64,000 nt of DNA from Alloacidobacterium dinghuense (GCF_014274465.1 NZ_CP060394.1:4092001-4156000), one strand, 5' to 3'. Shown: positions 55,503 to 64,000, counted from the first letter of the stretch. Numbers and translations are program-made. Notes: generated from the sequence alone by a model not told the origin.

Positions 55503-55891
55503 CGCTTTTTCCCTTTTTCTTCCTTCTTCGATTTCTCTTCCTGTTTCAACTTTTCTAAATGCCGCGCGTATCGGGCATCAGCTTTTTTGATCAAACCTTT
55601 ATAAAAACGCTCTTTGCTCATGCCGACCTTGCCGCCTCCAACAAGCATAACGGCAACACGCTTCGGATCGAACGCAAAAGCCACACGCCATTCATCATTC
55701 ATCGCTTCAAATCGGAGCTCCTTCATGTTCGGGTACTTGGAGCCCTTCAGCGTGTCGACATGCGGTCGCCCGGTGGCTGGACCGTTCATTTCGAGAAATT
55801 GAGCTTCAGCATAGAATTCGTCCTGCACTTCTTCGGGCAGTTCGTCGAATTCCGCCTCAAACTCCTCGTAAAAACTTACCGACCACTTCAT
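55499..55891 (-). CDS. RelE/HigB-like type II toxin
   Basis: This 130-aa protein has a RelE/HigB fold: WSVSFYEEFEAEFDEL, VDTLKGSKYPNMKELRF, EWRVAFAFDPKRVAVML, then FYKGLIKKADARYARHL and a long Lys/Glu tail. Such toxins cleave ribosome-bound mRNA. It is translated together with the antitoxin (4-base overlap). Upstream lies TTGACA (55922-55917) with CATAAT 17 bp later (55899-55894), only 2 bases before the ATG, plus a GCATATGC palindrome (55909-55916) that may be the antitoxin operator. Confidence 0.87.
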   Translation of the reverse strand: MKWSVSFYEEFEAEFDELPEEVQDEFYAEAQFLEMNGPATGRPHVDTLKGSKYPNMKELRFEAMNDEWRVAFAFDPKRVAVMLVGGGKVGMSKERFYKGLIKKADARYARHLEKLKQEEKSKKEEKGKKR

Positions 55892-56211
55892 TGATTATGC
55901 TCCCAAGCGCATATGCTGTCAAGAGCATTTCCTTGTCCCATTGTCACAATCATCATGCCATGTACCCTTCTCTTACGTCCCTTGTTTTCTGCCGGTTGCA
56001 CCTCCAACCGGCAACACCGGACCTGCCTTCGCGGGGAGTGGCAGCAAGGATCAGTGTAGCGGAAGGGGGCATCCGGTCTGCACGCAGCGCAGGGGGGCCG
56101 GGGATGCGCACGCTACGCGAAGCGCTTGGTCCCTGCCATCCGTATCACGAAAAATGGACCCGGAAGAATGGCGGAAGACCGGTCAAAAGGGAAGGGCCGT
56201 AAGCTGGTTTC
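55892..56211. other. Intergenic region with hairpin, no gene seen
   Basis: The toxin promoter-like sequence occupies the left end. A perfect 9-bp hairpin, TGCCGGTTG/CAACCGGCA, spans 55990-56013. The rest, to about 56200, is GC-rich with many short complementary pieces and lacks a convincing coding frame. It may be a remnant or a structured RNA. Confidence 0.4.
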
Positions 56212-57195
56212 TCAGGACGGACCTGTCTTAAGAATATTCTGGCCAGAACTATTCATTAACCAGACATCCCCATCACTCCAACACTTAGCAACGATAGTTC
56301 CATGGTCAATCGTTGAATAGCAGCCATGCGTGGAGAAACGCTCATAACTCGCGGATGCATCATGTTTGTTGTGCAGTTCTCCGACTGAACAGATTGTGGC
56401 ATCTGGGTTCATGGCCTTTACAGCATCTATGCTGTAGCCACTTCGTCTGCCGTGGTGAGACGCTTTTAACAAGTGAGCTTTCGGGAGGGCCCCTTTCCTT
56501 CGTTCGAGCAGCTTGTCCCACATCTCTGCCGGTAAGTCGCCCCCCAGCACGATAGAGCATTTTCCGTGCTGTATCTGCAAAACATAACTGAAGTAATTCG
56601 GGTCGGCCTCCGGGTCGGTGGACTTTGTATTTTCAAATGGTGCCCAGATGGAAATGCCATCATCTTTGTAGAACTGCGCTACCGCGCCCTCCCGAAGCTT
56701 CAGGATCGTGCAGTCTTTGAAACCTCCTGAGTGGAACGTCTGATATCTATCCCAGTCCTTTTCGTCGTGATTTACCTGGGCCCACTTGTTTAGCTCCATA
56801 TCCTTGCTGATGCAGTGGTCAGTGTCCCAAAAATTGGTGACTATGTAGCCCTCATCACCGAGCCTATTCAAACCGCCCATATGGTCCATATCCGGGTGGG
56901 TCTGTATGTATCGAAATATCGACCTGCCGGGGAATTTCGCTTTCAGATAATCGATCGGGTCAACGAGATGAGATTGATCTTTGTCGACCTGTGCATCCAC
57001 GACATACGCGGCAAGAGAACTGCTCGAGAACGTAGCTCCATGGGAATACCTTTTCCGCAACTCGTCGCGCGTCGGACCGGCCAGTTTCTTACAGTTGTTA
57101 ATATCAACCACAGTGAGTCTGTCGGGGAAATCGATGATTGTACAGTCACCGTGGCCGACATGGAGAAAATGAATTTCGAGTTTCGTAACTGACAT
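56212..57195 (-). CDS. MBL-fold hydrolase (ComEC/Rec2-like beta-lactamase domain)
   Basis: This 327-aa protein begins FLHVGHGDCTIIDF, then THPDMDHMGGLNRL, the metal-binding motif, and LKASHHGRRSGYS with further ligands, as in the MBL domains of ComEC and stand-alone relatives. There is no transmembrane segment. The substrate is probably a phosphodiester, nucleic acid or nucleotide. ATG 57195 is favoured by AAGGGG 11 bases upstream over TTG 57219. Its start is 3 bp from the start of the divergent membrane-protein gene, so the two probably work together. Confidence 0.82.
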   Translation of the reverse strand: MSVTKLEIHFLHVGHGDCTIIDFPDRLTVVDINNCKKLAGPTRDELRKRYSHGATFSSSSLAAYVVDAQVDKDQSHLVDPIDYLKAKFPGRSIFRYIQTHPDMDHMGGLNRLGDEGYIVTNFWDTDHCISKDMELNKWAQVNHDEKDWDRYQTFHSGGFKDCTILKLREGAVAQFYKDDGISIWAPFENTKSTDPEADPNYFSYVLQIQHGKCSIVLGGDLPAEMWDKLLERRKGALPKAHLLKASHHGRRSGYSIDAVKAMNPDATICSVGELHNKHDASASYERFSTHGCYSTIDHGTIVAKCWSDGDVWLMNSSGQNILKTGPS

Positions 57196-57198
57196 TCT

Positions 57199-57942
57199 AT
57201 GAATTTCCCCTTCGATCAATACGATCTTCGGGCACGCATCTTCCCGGCACTCATCGTCAGCATTCCGGCCATGGCGCTTGTCTATGCTGTCGCGCCTACT
57301 ACGCGAAATCCCTTTGGTACGGCGGGGATCGGAACGTTACTTGAAGGAGCTGTCCTATTTCTCTTAGGACGCATTGCGCGAGATCGTGGAGTTAAACAAC
57401 AAAAACGGCTTTTCGACCGGTGGGGGGGACCGCCGACCACTCGCATTTTACGTCATGAAAACTCCCTTTTGGACCCACTAACAAAAGCACGCCTAAAAAT
57501 TACACTACAGACGCTTTGCGGCTTGACGTTTCCCTCCGAAGTAGAGGAAAAGAGTGATCCAGCTCGCGCCGACATGATTTACAGCTCGGCCATTAAGGCG
57601 CTCCTGGAGCATAGACGAGATACAAAGCAATTCAGGCTATGCTTCAACGAAAACTGCAACTATGGCTTCGCACGCAATCTGTACGGTATCCGCTGGCTTG
57701 GTATCGTGGTCGCTTCTATCTGCATTGCATCAGGTGGCGCGATATTCCGCGGGCGAGGATTTTCTTTCTTGTGGGTGCTTTCTGCGGCCATATCTATTGC
57801 GGTCCTCTTATTGTTGGTACTTTATATCAATGCCGACTTTGTGAAGCGTAGCGCCGAAGCTTATGCTGTGGCGCTTCTGCGTAGCTGTGAACCTCAAAAA
57901 GCCAAAAAAGCCCCAACAAAGAAGGCGGCCGCCGAGTCTTAA
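57199..57942 (+). CDS. Four-helix membrane protein, hypothetical
   Basis: This 247-aa protein has two hydrophobic segments near the N-terminus (about residues 13-33 and 42-60), a soluble middle of about 100 residues, two more at about 166-186 and 192-213, and a Lys/Ala-rich tail. The layout resembles membrane-disrupting effectors of anti-phage systems such as S-4TM-type proteins, but I see no clear family motif. It is divergent from the MBL hydrolase with 3 bp between start codons. Confidence 0.75.
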   Translation: MNFPFDQYDLRARIFPALIVSIPAMALVYAVAPTTRNPFGTAGIGTLLEGAVLFLLGRIARDRGVKQQKRLFDRWGGPPTTRILRHENSLLDPLTKARLKITLQTLCGLTFPSEVEEKSDPARADMIYSSAIKALLEHRRDTKQFRLCFNENCNYGFARNLYGIRWLGIVVASICIASGGAIFRGRGFSFLWVLSAAISIAVLLLLVLYINADFVKRSAEAYAVALLRSCEPQKAKKAPTKKAAAES

Positions 57943-58853
57943 ACATGAAACGCTGGTGAGGAAGTGGTGCCACGTTTGGTGCCACTTTGTACTTTCATTT
58001 GGTGCATTTCAGTAAAATTAAGTGCGCGCTGGATAATGCGCCCAACTCATTGGTTGTGTGAACGTTATTCGCGCTGTGGAAAACGGACATAAAATCCGAG
58101 CGCGCAGTATCGTTGATCGCGCAGAGCGAAATGCGCGTGCGGCCGTGACAGGTCGAAACAGTTCCAAGCTGTACGAATGGTGCGAACTCATCCACGAAAA
58201 TATTGGGGTATCAAAGGGGGTACTTACCTGATTCGCATCTCTAAATACCTGTGAAATCAGCACATATGGCTGCCTGGGGGGCAGCCAATAAAGACGCGGG
58301 TTTCCTCAGATATCCTCTAAAAAACAATCTATTGTGTCCGTGCTATGTCCGCATTTGTAGGCGGACACTGATTCCCGAATTCAAACACCGAAAGAAGCCC
58401 GAGTGATATCGAAGAAGAAGCGATATTGAGCGCCAGTGTTCGTGCGGGGATGGCCCTCTTTGGCTACACCCTGCGAGGGTAGTCGTTCTGACCGATCAGC
58501 AATTCAGTCTCTTGAGCGGAGAAGAGATCAAGTCAAACGGCCGGTGGAAAAAAGCGACGAAGAACTCTTTCGCGCGTCCACGTATGATTTATCTGTGGAG
58601 ACTGTGAGTGAATCTGGGACCCTGCCTTCAATGTCTGGCCATCAGTAAGGCAGATGGTCGTGCGTAAAATTCTTTATGGTGAAGACGGGACGTATTCCGA
58701 CGAAATCGAAAGAGTCTATCGCACCTGATAGGTGAGTTCGATTAGTTCAGTCGCATTGCCGAACAGCAAGGATCGGAGTTGACGAGCAGTCTGGCGTGAC
58801 ACAATAGCTTACCCTCTGGTACTGCTGGTATTTGATTTGCGCGTCCAAGTTTC
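57943..58853. other. Long gap with no clear gene
   Basis: These 911 bases contain a direct repeat TGGTGCCAC (twice at about 57966-57986), a weak 57-codon frame (58058-58231) and a G-rich stretch (58271-58288). A 70-codon frame at 58436-58648 is composition-poor and unlikely. The region may be eroded cargo from an earlier insertion, plus the promoter of the methyltransferase gene. Confidence 0.45.
58058..58231 (+). CDS. Possible small basic protein or gene remnant
   Basis: A GTG-initiated frame of 57 codons with a plausible amino-acid mix (VNVIRAVENGHKIRARS, then SSKLYEWCELIHENIG). It has no ribosome site and no known family. It could be the tail of a lost gene. Confidence 0.25.
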   Translation: MNVIRAVENGHKIRARSIVDRAERNARAAVTGRNSSKLYEWCELIHENIGVSKGVLT

Positions 58854-59990
58854 ATGGAAAACAGTATGACAACCAACAACGCGAACAAAGCATCAGCCTA
58901 CAGCAATGGTAACCACCCGTCACGTGCCGATCACCATGAAGTGGTGTGCCCGCTCCCAGTTATCAGCTTATTCTCGGGCTGCGGTGGGCTCGATCTTGGA
59001 TTTGCAAACGCCGGGTTCACGTCCATACTTGCCATCGACGCTAACGCTGCTGCGTGTCGAACCTACGAACGGAATCATGTCAGCACCCGAGTGTTCAAAC
59101 GTGATCTATCCAAGCTCCCAAGAAAATACATCCTGGAGCGTCTATCTGAACTATCCACCACGGTAAAGCCGATCGGTATTGTTGGTGGACCGCCGTGTCA
59201 GGCCTTTTCCCAAGGAAACTGGCAAAAGCGTGACGACGATCCGCGCGCATTGCTTTCCAAGACCTACGCCACGATCCTTCGTGAATTAAATGACGCTTGC
59301 GATCTAGATTTCTTCGTTTTCGAGAATGTTCTAGGCCTAAGACAGGATCGTCACGATGAGCAATTCAAGCAAATTAAACGGCTCTTTTCGGCGGCGGGCT
59401 TTAGGATTTTCGAATCAGAACTGAACGCACAAAATTTTGGTGTAGCACAAGTTCGAAGGCGCCTTTTTGTGGTCGGGCTGAATCGGTACAAGTACCCGAA
59501 TATCAGTTTCACTTTCCCTACCCAGAACGGTGCACCGAAGCGAAGTGTCCGCGATCTTATCGCCGAACTGCCGGCACCACTGTTCTTCAAGAGAGGTACT
59601 TCCGTGACCGACATTCCACACCATCCAAATCATTGGTGCATGGTCCCGCGATCCGATCGTTTCTTTAATGGTTCGCTAAAGGAGGGAGAAATCAAAGGTC
59701 GTCCGTTTCGAGTCCTGAAGTGGGACGCGCCAAGTTGGACGGTTGCTTACGGAAATCGTGAGGTACACATTCATCCGAGCGCAACCAGGCGACTGAGTGT
59801 TTATGAAGCAATGCTTTTGCAGGGATTTCCTCCCGAATACGAGCTATGCGGGACTCTATCGGACCAGATCCGTCTCGTGTCGGATGCTGTGCCGCCACCA
59901 TTGGCAGAAGCTCTAGCAAATTCGCTTATCGACGCATTAGGCTATGACCGAGCTACCACTGCTAATTCAGCCTGTTCGATCCGCGCTTAG
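58854..59990 (+). CDS. DNA (cytosine-5)-methyltransferase
   Basis: This 378-aa enzyme (ATG 58854; 58869 also possible) has the ordered C5-MTase motifs: SLFSGCGGLDLGFANAGF (I), GGPPCQAFSQG with catalytic Cys (IV), FVFENVLGL (VI), QVRRRLFVVG (VIII), and RRLSVYEAMLLQGFP (IX/X). The target-recognition region lies between VIII and IX. It modifies DNA of unknown sequence. The next gene is a Vsr nuclease, a common partner of C5 enzymes, so it belongs to a restriction or DISARM-like system. Confidence 0.93.
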   Translation: MENSMTTNNANKASAYSNGNHPSRADHHEVVCPLPVISLFSGCGGLDLGFANAGFTSILAIDANAAACRTYERNHVSTRVFKRDLSKLPRKYILERLSELSTTVKPIGIVGGPPCQAFSQGNWQKRDDDPRALLSKTYATILRELNDACDLDFFVFENVLGLRQDRHDEQFKQIKRLFSAAGFRIFESELNAQNFGVAQVRRRLFVVGLNRYKYPNISFTFPTQNGAPKRSVRDLIAELPAPLFFKRGTSVTDIPHHPNHWCMVPRSDRFFNGSLKEGEIKGRPFRVLKWDAPSWTVAYGNREVHIHPSATRRLSVYEAMLLQGFPPEYELCGTLSDQIRLVSDAVPPPLAEALANSLIDALGYDRATTANSACSIRA

Positions 59991-60076
59991 GATCTTCCGG
60001 AGAGCTCGCTCTGGTATGGGATTACTAGACGGACTGGAGGGATTCAGAGGATCTAGCCGTCTAGGAAAGGCCCGGA

Positions 60077-60505
60077 ATGGACAGACTCAGTGCTGAGCGC
60101 CGCAGTGCCAACATGCGGCAGATTCGATCTAAAGACACGAGCCCTGAAGTAGCACTTCGGCGCCTACTTTATGGAATGGGATATCGGTACCGCCTCCACC
60201 GCAAAGACCTTCCAGGTACTCCAGACATCGCTTTCCCGTCGCGCCGGAAGGTCATCTTCGTTCACGGCTGTTTTTGGCACCAGCACGCTGCTTGCCGGGA
60301 GGGAAAAATGCCGGCCTCGAAGCAGTCCTATTGGGGACCAAAACTTCAGAGCAATGTTGAGCGTGATCGGAAACATCAAGCGGAGCTGACCAGGCTGGGT
60401 TGGGAAACGCTCGTCGTTTGGGAATGTCAGTTGAAAGATTCCGGCGCGGTGGTAGACCAGGTTAAGCGGTTTCTCGGGAAAACAGAGGCTGGCTCTAAAA
60501 AATAG
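60077..60505 (+). CDS. vsr: Very short patch repair endonuclease (Vsr)
   Basis: This 142-aa protein has Vsr hallmarks: RSANMRQIRSKDTSPEVALR, the acid in PGTPDIAFPSRRKVIFVHGC, FWHQHAAC with zinc ligands, and WGPKLQSNVERDRK. Vsr nicks T:G mismatches formed when 5-methylcytosine deaminates, protecting the host from the mutagenic methyltransferase upstream. It follows that gene after 86 bp. Confidence 0.93.
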   Translation: MDRLSAERRSANMRQIRSKDTSPEVALRRLLYGMGYRYRLHRKDLPGTPDIAFPSRRKVIFVHGCFWHQHAACREGKMPASKQSYWGPKLQSNVERDRKHQAELTRLGWETLVVWECQLKDSGAVVDQVKRFLGKTEAGSKK

Positions 60506-60637
60506 CACGAGACCCCTCACGGACCTGAACGTGCGGTGACGCAGGGTACCACGGTAACCTACTACTTTGATGCTGCAACCACAACCTGCTGATTGGCCCG
60601 TTAGAATCACAACGTGTCATGGCGATAGTCTTCACGA

Positions 60638-61627
60638 ATGGTCGAACGGGTAGCTAAGAGTCTCGGAATGCAATTTTGGGACGGCATACAATGGAGGCCG
60701 ATTCCCCTTTGGGCAAGGTTCTTTATCTCGCTGGGTGCCGCCATGTCGGCGGCTCTTTCACCCGAACGCAGGATCGTTGCGGCGTTATCAGTGCCGACCC
60801 CATCATTCGCCGCTGCATTCATTGCTCTCGGCCGCGTTCTCAGTGAGCCGATTTCGGAACCAGCGAAGAGTGCTGTTGATGCTCACTTCGACATGCTCGC
60901 CGCTTTGCCGACGCACACTCCATTGATCTACTTCAATGGGAAAGCTCTTTACAATGGGCCGCTCCTGGGTATTGCGAAGCAATCTAACAGCCACTTCATT
61001 CGTATGGCCATCCACCGCGGAGGGACTTGCATGATCCCGAAGCGCCACTGTCTGTTCGTCGAAGTGCAACCGGAAAGTGAGAACGGCAAACCAATAAGCC
61101 ACTCCGGCCGACTGAGGAATCCGAAACCTTTCGTGGGCCGGTTCTTTACTTTGGCGGAGCACTACAGGATTCTGTGCAGCACAGCAAGATCGGTACTCAT
61201 TATCGGAGAAAAGAATCGCCTTCGAACCGAGCTTGTGCAAACTCAGTTTGCAGTTCCGAGTGGGATTCACCACGTCGAGGGTGTCCTTCAGGATCTAATC
61301 CGGGTCGCCAAGTTCTCTTCGGGCGGGGTTGGTTGTCGGGCAGATGTCTACGCTCGCTCGAGGGGCCACTCAATCCAGAACGGCGGTTCGACAGCCGAAA
61401 GTTCGCTCTTAATCCTCGATGGCGCCGTCTCACACTTTCGATGGGCCCATGAATACTCGCACTGCGATTCGGTTTCGATCCTATCCAGAACAGAGTGTGA
61501 ATACGGAACCGCGATCGACTCGGCAAATGCTCGGTACCTCAATCGACTCGACGACTTTTCATTGTCCGGGCTCATCGCACCGCCCGCTGGAATTGAACTC
61601 ATGGTGCATCTAGAGGACCGGCAATGA
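60638..61627 (+). CDS. Unrecognised 329-aa protein; possible N-terminal part of a DrmE-like protein
   Basis: No certain family is seen. Features: a hydrophobic N-terminal quarter (ARFFISLGAAMSAAL, SFAAAFIALGRVLSEP), HTPLIYFNGKALYNGPLLG, and near residue 255 ESSLLILDGAVSHFRW, which looks like a Walker B strand though no Walker A is present. It overlaps the next gene by ATGA, so the two are coupled; together they make about 832 aa, similar to single DISARM DrmE proteins as I remember them. A frameshift-like split or a natural two-gene form are both possible. Confidence 0.75.
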   Translation: MVERVAKSLGMQFWDGIQWRPIPLWARFFISLGAAMSAALSPERRIVAALSVPTPSFAAAFIALGRVLSEPISEPAKSAVDAHFDMLAALPTHTPLIYFNGKALYNGPLLGIAKQSNSHFIRMAIHRGGTCMIPKRHCLFVEVQPESENGKPISHSGRLRNPKPFVGRFFTLAEHYRILCSTARSVLIIGEKNRLRTELVQTQFAVPSGIHHVEGVLQDLIRVAKFSSGGVGCRADVYARSRGHSIQNGGSTAESSLLILDGAVSHFRWAHEYSHCDSVSILSRTECEYGTAIDSANARYLNRLDDFSLSGLIAPPAGIELMVHLEDRQ

Positions 61628-63135
61628 GAATCACAACCCTCGCGGCCACTAGCACTATCTATGACTGTGGATCAACTAATGTGCTTGTCCGCGCAAGGCT
61701 TTCGCATGATCGTTTTCGAGCCTATTCCCTAGCCGTGAGGCGTCTCATTCATGGTATAGGAGAGGCAGTTATCGAAGAGCCTTGGAAGCATATTCTCACA
61801 CCGCTCCGCAGGTACGGATTTGCCCTGTGTGCAGCCCCCTTGCCGTTCAACGAGCCATCAATTCAGCCGTTGGACATCAGAGAACTTCACTCCCGTAAGG
61901 AAGCCCTGGCGATGGTCTATCCGGCCGAAGCAATGCAGTTCGGAAGGGCAATCCAGTGCCTGGAAGCACTCATCCAGAGCAACGAGAATCCTTACAGAAT
62001 TTGGCTTGCAGAGGCCGTTCTTCGAAATCCTGGGGACGGAGCAGTGCTCATCAGTGATTCCCGGTTAGTTATCGCGGCTGAACGCCAGCTCTACCGCAAC
62101 CCCTCAACACGCCGGTTATCCGTTATTACACCAGCTCAGCTGACAAGAGACAGGTGCTTCGATGTGCTCTATGTTCTTGGTGCGGCAAGGTGGTTCCCTA
62201 GCTTCATTTTCGATGCCCCACGTTCCACGAAAACGGAAGTCATCCGGTATGCATGGATAAAGGACGGGCATCGTGAGGACGCCAAGAGGTTTCTTTGTGC
62301 CGCCGAACCGACATTCGAGATGGAGGACGATCCGGCCGAGCACGAAGATTGTTATGACGCCGCCGATCTGCTCCCAGTTGTCGACTGGAGAAGCATAGGA
62401 CGGAAGATTGCCGCTGCTGAACTGCAAAATACGCTTGAGTCGGCGGAAGCCAATCTGGTGCTCTTAGAAGGTGAGCGTGCTGTTTTTCTTGAGGCGGCTG
62501 ATGGGGCGTCAGTCCTAACCATCGATTTGGATGCCGATGAAAGCACAGAACGTCTTGCGCGGATCGCCACAAATGAGGTCAGGCCGGGTACCTTCTTACT
62601 CCTGCGCACGAGCGGCGGCGGCGACTATATCGTCACCGAGGCCGACCGTCATTTCCTCAAAGGCCGCGCCCCGGAGGTCCGCGAAGCGCAACAGCGCTGG
62701 AAGGCACTCTTGCGCCAGGAAGTGCAGAAGGATGGTCTCCTGGGCACCAGTGTGCGATTGATCGACTTGGGTTCGTCTAGCGCAGAGGAGATCAACGTTC
62801 GGAACTATTTGTCACCCCGGAGCATCAGAACACGCGCCACGGAGGACTTTCAGGCCATCATGCGTCTCGTGGGATTGGGTGAAGAGTGGCAGCGTTATTG
62901 GAACATGATGGGTGAGATTGATCATGCCCACCGCCTTGCGGGCCATCGTATCCGGCGTCAACTGCTTAGGAAACTAGAGGAGTTGGATCTGACCGAGCTC
63001 GAACGTGTCGGTCGTATGGAGATAACGCTGCCTGAGATGGACGCTGGAGGGTTTACGGCTTTCCGCGTTCTCGACGTATCACCCGACTCCCAACTCGTAG
63101 ACATTCACGGTTTGGGTCATCCATTCGAGCTCTGA
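61624..63135 (+). CDS. Unrecognised 503-aa protein; possible DrmE C-terminal-like part
   Basis: This protein has an N-terminal alpha/beta region (residues 1-240, with GDGAVLISDSRLVIAAERQL and CFDVLYVLGAARW), then LRTSGGGDYIVTEADR (about 338-353), NVRNYLSPRSIRTRATEDF and an Arg-rich helical tail. The GGGDYI and NVRNYLSPRSI parts remind me of the C-terminal domain of DISARM DrmE, but I cannot confirm that. Class 2 DISARM has a C5-MTase, which is present two genes upstream. It lacks visible nuclease or helicase motifs. Confidence 0.75.
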   Translation: MRITTLAATSTIYDCGSTNVLVRARLSHDRFRAYSLAVRRLIHGIGEAVIEEPWKHILTPLRRYGFALCAAPLPFNEPSIQPLDIRELHSRKEALAMVYPAEAMQFGRAIQCLEALIQSNENPYRIWLAEAVLRNPGDGAVLISDSRLVIAAERQLYRNPSTRRLSVITPAQLTRDRCFDVLYVLGAARWFPSFIFDAPRSTKTEVIRYAWIKDGHREDAKRFLCAAEPTFEMEDDPAEHEDCYDAADLLPVVDWRSIGRKIAAAELQNTLESAEANLVLLEGERAVFLEAADGASVLTIDLDADESTERLARIATNEVRPGTFLLLRTSGGGDYIVTEADRHFLKGRAPEVREAQQRWKALLRQEVQKDGLLGTSVRLIDLGSSSAEEINVRNYLSPRSIRTRATEDFQAIMRLVGLGEEWQRYWNMMGEIDHAHRLAGHRIRRQLLRKLEELDLTELERVGRMEITLPEMDAGGFTAFRVLDVSPDSQLVDIHGLGHPFEL

Positions 63136-63142
63136 ACGCGGT

Positions 63143-64000
63143 ATGGCGAAAATGTTTCCAGCTGAGATCTTCAGTGGCTGCCCCAGTCCAGGGGAACGCG
63201 AGGTATTTGCGCGACTCAAAGATAGTTCCAATACACCAGATTGGATCGTCCTGCATTCTCTGGATATTGCCCACCACGTCCGGCGAGTGAGCGGTGAAGC
63301 AGACTTCGTCGTGATCATTCCAACTAGAGGCGTTCTTTGTCTGGAGGTTAAAGCCTATCGGCGTATACATCGAAACGAAGCCGGTTGGCTTTATGGCTCT
63401 GAGCAAATCCCAGATTCCCGCGGCCCCTTTCGCCAAGCGTCGGAAGCCATGCACAGTATACGGAACCGCCTAATTAGAAAAAGACCAGACTTGGCTCACA
63501 TCCTGTTCTGGTCGGCGGTTGTCCTTCCGTACATCGATTTCAAGATTCCATCCAACGAGTGGCACGACTGGCAGGTCATTGATGCCGCGCACTTCAGGCA
63601 GCGCCCTCTTCCAGAAAGCATAGAAAACGTTCTCAAGAATGCCCGTGAATTTTTGTCGACTTGCGAGAGTGCCCGATGGTTCAATGCAGGTCTACCTACT
63701 CTCACACCTAAGCAGGCCAAAGCGATTGCGCAGGAACTGCGTCCGAGCTTCGAGATTTTCGAAAGTACTAAAGTTCGCCGAGACCGCTGGGATAAAGAAG
63801 TACGTCGCTACACAGAGGAGCAGTTCGCCTCGCTCGACGCGATGCAGGCCAACTCGCGCGTGCTGTTTACCGGCCCCGCCGGGACTGGCAAAACACTGCT
63901 GGCAATTGAATCAGCACGCCGAGCACATTCCGGAGGAGAACGGTGTCTCTTCGTCTGTTTCAACCGTCTCCTTGGGCGCTGGCTTCAGGAGGAGATGGCC
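63143..64000 (+). CDS. NERD-domain DNA helicase, partial (runs off right edge)
   Basis: The frame opens at ATG 63143, 7 bases after the previous stop, and stays open for 286 codons to the edge. Residues 10-120 form a NERD nuclease-related domain (GEREVFARL, ADFVVIIPTRGVLCLEVKAY with D...EVK acids). From about residue 220 a UvrD-like SF1 helicase begins: TEEQFASLDAM (Q-motif-like) and Walker A TGPAGTGKTLLA near residue 245. It is probably a nuclease-helicase of the defence operon. The remaining helicase motifs and any drmABC genes would lie to the right. Confidence 0.85.
   Translation, partial: MAKMFPAEIFSGCPSPGEREVFARLKDSSNTPDWIVLHSLDIAHHVRRVSGEADFVVIIPTRGVLCLEVKAYRRIHRNEAGWLYGSEQIPDSRGPFRQASEAMHSIRNRLIRKRPDLAHILFWSAVVLPYIDFKIPSNEWHDWQVIDAAHFRQRPLPESIENVLKNAREFLSTCESARWFNAGLPTLTPKQAKAIAQELRPSFEIFESTKVRRDRWDKEVRRYTEEQFASLDAMQANSRVLFTGPAGTGKTLLAIESARRAHSGGERCLFVCFNRLLGRWLQEEMA

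Noticed and set aside
58436-58648. 70-codon plus-strand frame before the methyltransferase
   Set aside because: Poor composition and no ribosome site.

Overview
The window reads as chromosomal DNA from an acidobacterium, most likely class Terriglobia (Terriglobus/Granulicella/Edaphobacter-like). The reasons are an Oar-type TonB-dependent receptor with an N-terminal carboxypeptidase-regulatory-like domain, a MacB/FtsX permease of the large acidobacterial type, several glycoside hydrolases (GH106, GH29 twice, GH3), moderately high GC, and C-rich and hairpin intergenic repeats of a style I associate with this class. Taxonomy is inferred from gene content only.

Region 1 (1-25.1 kb) is mostly core genome: a frameshifted GH106-like rhamnosidase, kdsC with an M20 peptidase, an electron-transfer-flavoprotein block (etfB, a small membrane protein, etfA, a membrane protein, ETF-quinone oxidoreductase), a GNAT acetyltransferase, moaA, pyrG, a DUF4230 protein, an SDR, ffh, a peroxiredoxin, gamma-glutamyltransferase, an eight-blade PQQ-type beta-propeller and a MacB-like permease.

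Region 2 (25.3-41.5 kb) is an L-fucose utilisation locus. It has an IclR regulator, two GH29 alpha-L-fucosidases, a GH3 enzyme with a PA14 insert, a Gfo/Idh/MocA oxidoreductase, a solute-binding-like protein without a signal peptide, an SDR dehydrogenase, L-fuconate dehydratase, an FAH-family hydrolase, a FucP-type symporter and LutABC. The non-phosphorylated fucose pathway ends in pyruvate plus L-lactate, so a lactate-oxidising LutABC set beside it makes metabolic sense.

Region 3 (41.5-49.4 kb) is sulfate assimilation (cysD-cysN-cysH-tauE/safE, leftward), divergent from a TonB-dependent receptor (rightward). The roughly 570-bp gap between them holds, on each strand, a short cysteine-rich ORF placed just after a promoter-like sequence and followed by an intrinsic-terminator-like hairpin: a 31-codon ORF with nine Cys toward cysD, and a 25-codon ORF with six Cys (CCC, CC, C) toward the receptor. 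I read this as a divergent pair of cysteine-responsive attenuators and regard it as the most interesting feature of the window.

Region 4 (49.5 kb to the right edge) is a genomic island integrated at an initiator tRNA-Met gene. A tyrosine recombinase with a C-terminal AP2-like domain and an excisionase-like HTH protein are followed by probable defence cargo: an 827-aa protein with two P-loop NTPase modules, a HigB/HigA-type toxin-antitoxin pair, a divergent MBL hydrolase/membrane-protein pair whose start codons are 3 bp apart, and a C5-methyltransferase, Vsr, two unrecognised proteins (possibly a split DISARM DrmE-like protein) and a NERD-domain helicase that runs off the window. The right end of the island is not visible.
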